A DNA stretch of 64,000 nt from Arthrobacter nitroguajacolicus_D (GTDB lineage Bacteria > Actinomycetota > Actinomycetes > Actinomycetales > Micrococcaceae), in NCBI RefSeq assembly GCF_031455195.1, contig NZ_JAVDSH010000009.1, forward strand, positions 1 through 64,000, in the 5' to 3' direction. The position numbers and the translations under genes are program-made. Within the stretch, counting starts at the first letter, position 1. Every line of letters starts with the position of its first letter. Below the pieces are notes generated by a model, which did no database searches, was not told the DNA's origin, and saw only the letters and a list, made by a program, of their open reading frames with translations. Below, one piece after another: positions 61,704 through 64,000 of this stretch.

Positions 61704-63260
61704 ATGTCCGAAGGAAATGTCTCCAACGAGGATCCCCGTTTGGGATTGCTGCTGGACGGCATCGTACGGTTGGCAGCTGGCGACCTGAACACCAGGATCG
61801 AAGTCTCCGACGCACGCGATGAGATCGATGCCGTGATCATGGGTACCAACCTCCTGGCCGAAGACCTCCAGATCATCTACGAGGAACTGGAGCAGCGGGT
61901 CAACGCCAGGACGCAACAGCTCAACGAGGCACACCTGGCGATGCGCCACATGGCCATGACCGATCCCTTGACAGGCTTGAATAACCGTTCCGCGTTCGCC
62001 AACGCACTGGCCGAGGCCCAGGCGACCGGGCAGAAGGGCAACAAGCGGCCCGCCATCCTGCTGCTGGACATGGACGGGTTCAAGTCGATCAATGACACCT
62101 TGGGCCACACCATCGGGGACAAGGTCCTTGAAACCGTTGCCGCACGGATCAGCGGAGCAGTCCGTGAACAGGACATGGTTGCGCGCATGGGCGGCGACGA
62201 ATTCGCCGTCATGATCCCGGACGTAACGCCTGCCGAAGCGGCTTCAATTGGCAATCGCATCCTTGCGTCCGTGGTGGGCGTCATGGAGATCGAGGGCCAG
62301 CATCTGCGTTGCGGGGCCAGCATGGGCCTGCGGATGGCTGACCCCGGCCACGGCGCCGAAGAGCTGATGATGGAAGCGGACATCGCCATGTACGAGTCCA
62401 AGGCGGACGGACGGGGCAAGCTCAAGGTGTTTGAACCGGCCATGCTTCTTGCGCGGCAAATGCGGAACCAGCTGGTGGGCGAACTCAAAGAGGCCATCGC
62501 CGGTTCGCAACTGGTGCTCTACTACCAGCCGATCATCCGTTTGGACACCCGTGAAATAGAGGGTGTGGAGGCTTTGGTCCGCTGGAACCACCCCACCCGC
62601 GGGTTGGTCATGCCGGACGAGTTCATCCCGATTGCCGAGGAAACGGGCATGATCTCCGATTTGGGCGGTTGGGTGCTCCGCACCGCCGTCGAGCAGTTAA
62701 GGCAATGGCGCAGCGACCCCCTGACGGCGGGCCACAACTTCAGCATGCGCATCAACGTTTCGGCCGCCGACCTGCAGCGGCTTGAGTTCATCGAGGATGT
62801 CAGGGAAGCGTTGGCGTCCGCGGACCTGGACCCATCGCTGCTGGTGCTGGAACTGACCGAAAGCGCCGTCATCCTTGGTAACGACCTGGACCGCTACACG
62901 CTCAACAGCCTGCGCCGCCTGGGCGTGGGACTGGAGATCGACGACTTCGGTACGGGCTACTCCTCCATCAGCTACCTGCGTCGGCTGCCCGTCGATACCG
63001 TCAAAGTGGACCGGACCCTGCTATCCGCCCTGGGCAGCGACCCCTCACAACCGGCACTGCTCGCCGCCGTCCTGCAGCTTATCCGGGCCTGTGGCCTGAA
63101 TGCCGTGTGGGAAGGAATCGAGACTGCCGAGCAAGCCCAGTACCTCCTGGGCATCGGCTGCACCAGCGGCCAGGGTTACTACTTCAGCCGGCCGTTGCCC
63201 GGGGAGCAGCTAACGGAGCAGCTGAAGCACCACAAGACGTGGCCAGTCACCGAGGACTAA
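61704..63260 (+). CDS. Soluble HAMP-GGDEF-EAL c-di-GMP enzyme
   Basis: 518 aa from the ATG at 61704 (GGGGG 5 bases upstream). Residues about 10-65 read as a HAMP-like module (LAAGDLNTRIEVSDARDEI) without any transmembrane helix, followed by a coiled coil. GGDEF domain about 95-255 with MDGFKSINDTLGH and intact GGDEF; RxxD (REQD) before it is the I-site. EAL domain about 265-510 with GVEALVRWNHP, RINVSAADLQ, ELTESAVI, DDFGTGYSSISYL and KVDRTL; the late motif reads WEGIET. Both activities look possible; input probably comes through the HAMP/coiled coil and the upstream TPR protein. Confidence 0.92.
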   Translation: MSEGNVSNEDPRLGLLLDGIVRLAAGDLNTRIEVSDARDEIDAVIMGTNLLAEDLQIIYEELEQRVNARTQQLNEAHLAMRHMAMTDPLTGLNNRSAFANALAEAQATGQKGNKRPAILLLDMDGFKSINDTLGHTIGDKVLETVAARISGAVREQDMVARMGGDEFAVMIPDVTPAEAASIGNRILASVVGVMEIEGQHLRCGASMGLRMADPGHGAEELMMEADIAMYESKADGRGKLKVFEPAMLLARQMRNQLVGELKEAIAGSQLVLYYQPIIRLDTREIEGVEALVRWNHPTRGLVMPDEFIPIAEETGMISDLGGWVLRTAVEQLRQWRSDPLTAGHNFSMRINVSAADLQRLEFIEDVREALASADLDPSLLVLELTESAVILGNDLDRYTLNSLRRLGVGLEIDDFGTGYSSISYLRRLPVDTVKVDRTLLSALGSDPSQPALLAAVLQLIRACGLNAVWEGIETAEQAQYLLGIGCTSGQGYYFSRPLPGEQLTEQLKHHKTWPVTED

Positions 63261-63868
63261 ATGCCCGACGTCGGCGACTCACCGCCCGCTGCCGTCTGAC
63301 CGCTGGTGGCCTGCCCACTCCGGGCCCGCCACTCGGTGTCCAGGATGGCATAGATGTTCTCGGTGGCCCACTGTCCCTTGTAGTGCCAGTTGTCCACAAG
63401 GGTTGCTTCGAGCCGCATACCCAGGCGTTTGCAGATACCCGCGGAACCGGCGTTGAGCGCATCGAGCTTGGCGTCGAGGCGATGGAAGGACAACGTCCCA
63501 AAAGCCAGTTCCATGACGGCTTGGGCGGCTTCCGTAGCGATTCCCTGGCCGCGGGCCTCCGGATGCAGGATCCAGCCCAGCTCACCTTGCCCCGTCCCCT
63601 CAAGCCATTTCAGCACTATCTCGCCCATCAGCCCGGGCTGGTCCTTGCGTTCAATGGCCAGGCAAACCCAGTCGCCTTCCTGCTTGAACTCGAAATTCGC
63701 ATACCGTCCCAGGACCTCCATGGCCCGTGTCTTGGTCAACTCGCTGCGGAAGAGAAAGCGTGCGGTTTCAGGGAGGGACTGGTATCCGTGGAAACGCTCA
63801 AGGTCTTCAGCTTCGAAGCGTCGGAGGATGAGTCGGTCGGTGACTATGGGGAGCTCAATGTCGGGCAT
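63257..63868 (-). CDS. GNAT-family N-acetyltransferase (RimJ/RimL type)
   Basis: 203 aa from the ATG at 63868 (a Met two codons upstream is equally possible; the longer frame to 63970 is not backed). TDRLILRRFEAEDLERFH opens the RimJ-like fold; GELGWILHPEARGQGIATEA is the acetyl-CoA loop (R/Q-x-x-G-x-G/A), and CKRLGMRLEATLVDNWHYKG closes it. Likely acetylates a protein N-terminus or small amine. Its stop overlaps the GGDEF-EAL stop by 4 bases. Confidence 0.9.
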   Translation of the reverse strand: MPDIELPIVTDRLILRRFEAEDLERFHGYQSLPETARFLFRSELTKTRAMEVLGRYANFEFKQEGDWVCLAIERKDQPGLMGEIVLKWLEGTGQGELGWILHPEARGQGIATEAAQAVMELAFGTLSFHRLDAKLDALNAGSAGICKRLGMRLEATLVDNWHYKGQWATENIYAILDTEWRARSGQATSGQTAAGGESPTSGI

Positions 63869-63976
63869 GAACATGAGGCTACTAGTCGCGGGTGAATAGT
63901 GGTCCAGTCTTGACACTTGGCGCGATCTGGGATTACCTAATGAACATTCGGTAAATAAAGCTGGAGGCAATGACGC

Positions 63977-64000
63977 ATGGTTGAAACAACCCTCTCCGGT
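63977..64000 (+). CDS. Start of a gene cut by the right edge
   Basis: An ATG at 63977 with GGAGG 9 bases upstream opens MVETTLSG, still open at the edge. Too short to identify. Confidence 0.4.

Overview
The window looks like chromosomal DNA of a high-GC actinobacterium, most likely Arthrobacter or Paenarthrobacter (Micrococcaceae). The grounds are GC-rich genes with frequent GTG/TTG starts, an actinobacterial bkd/pdh operon with a divergent Lrp regulator, a paaABCDE operon, LCP-type wall-polymer attachment, and c-di-GMP proteins mixed with hybrid kinases. This placement is inference from gene content; no rRNA or tRNA gene was seen. Both ends cut genes: a repeat-rich surface protein at the left and the first 8 codons of a gene at the right.

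Layout. 1-1589: N-terminal part of a secreted protein built from near-identical tandem domains. 1799-6173: branched-chain 2-oxoacid (or pyruvate) dehydrogenase E1alpha-E1beta-E2 operon with a divergent Lrp/AsnC regulator. 6233-6805: YdcF-like protein. 7020-30654: a wall-glycopolymer locus. It holds UDP-GlcNAc 2-epimerase (wecB) and UDP-ManNAc dehydrogenase (wecC), a TagF/TagB-like polyol-phosphate transferase, an Asp2-like serine hydrolase, a left-handed beta-helix acyltransferase, two GT4 enzymes, two paralogous double-domain (CgeB-like + GT2) glycosyltransferases, a TagGH-type ABC exporter, a Pro-rich anchored protein and an LCP ligase. Two paralogous DUF4434-like TIM-barrel proteins stand near its two ends.

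30741-36842: mixed genes, including an alpha/beta hydrolase, a secreted nuclease with SLH-like repeats and an excalibur motif, a DUF1349 protein, a MarR regulator, an unreported 59-aa ORF and SelO. 36903-41760: phenylacetyl-CoA epoxidase operon paaABCDE plus an enoyl-CoA hydratase/isomerase, with a readable promoter and overlapping inverted-repeat operator. 41896-43551: Tat-exported PhoD phosphatase. 43717-48017: hybrid histidine kinase and a REC-GGDEF response regulator. 48004-54717: a second glycan operon (GT2, GT4, flippase-GT39-like fusion, GT4, PIG-L deacetylase). 54911-57959: oligopeptidase B and a methyltransferase. 57979-63260: a STAS-like protein, a GAF histidine kinase with a pseudo-receiver, a tiny secreted peptide carrying two IGWWPN motifs, a TPR-like protein and a soluble HAMP-GGDEF-EAL protein. 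63257-63868: GNAT acetyltransferase.

How the parts work together. The glycopolymer locus supplies UDP-ManNAcA (wecB, wecC), assembles the chain with its glycosyltransferases and polyol-phosphate transferase, decorates it with acyl groups, exports it through the ABC transporter and attaches it to peptidoglycan with LCP; the DUF4434 pair probably trims or processes the exported chain. The most novel-looking items are the 56-aa IGWWPN peptide next to a TPR protein and a c-di-GMP enzyme, the paired DUF4434 proteins (one sharing a leader with the LCP gene), and the flippase-GT39-like fusion. All functions are inferred by reading the sequence; no database search was run.
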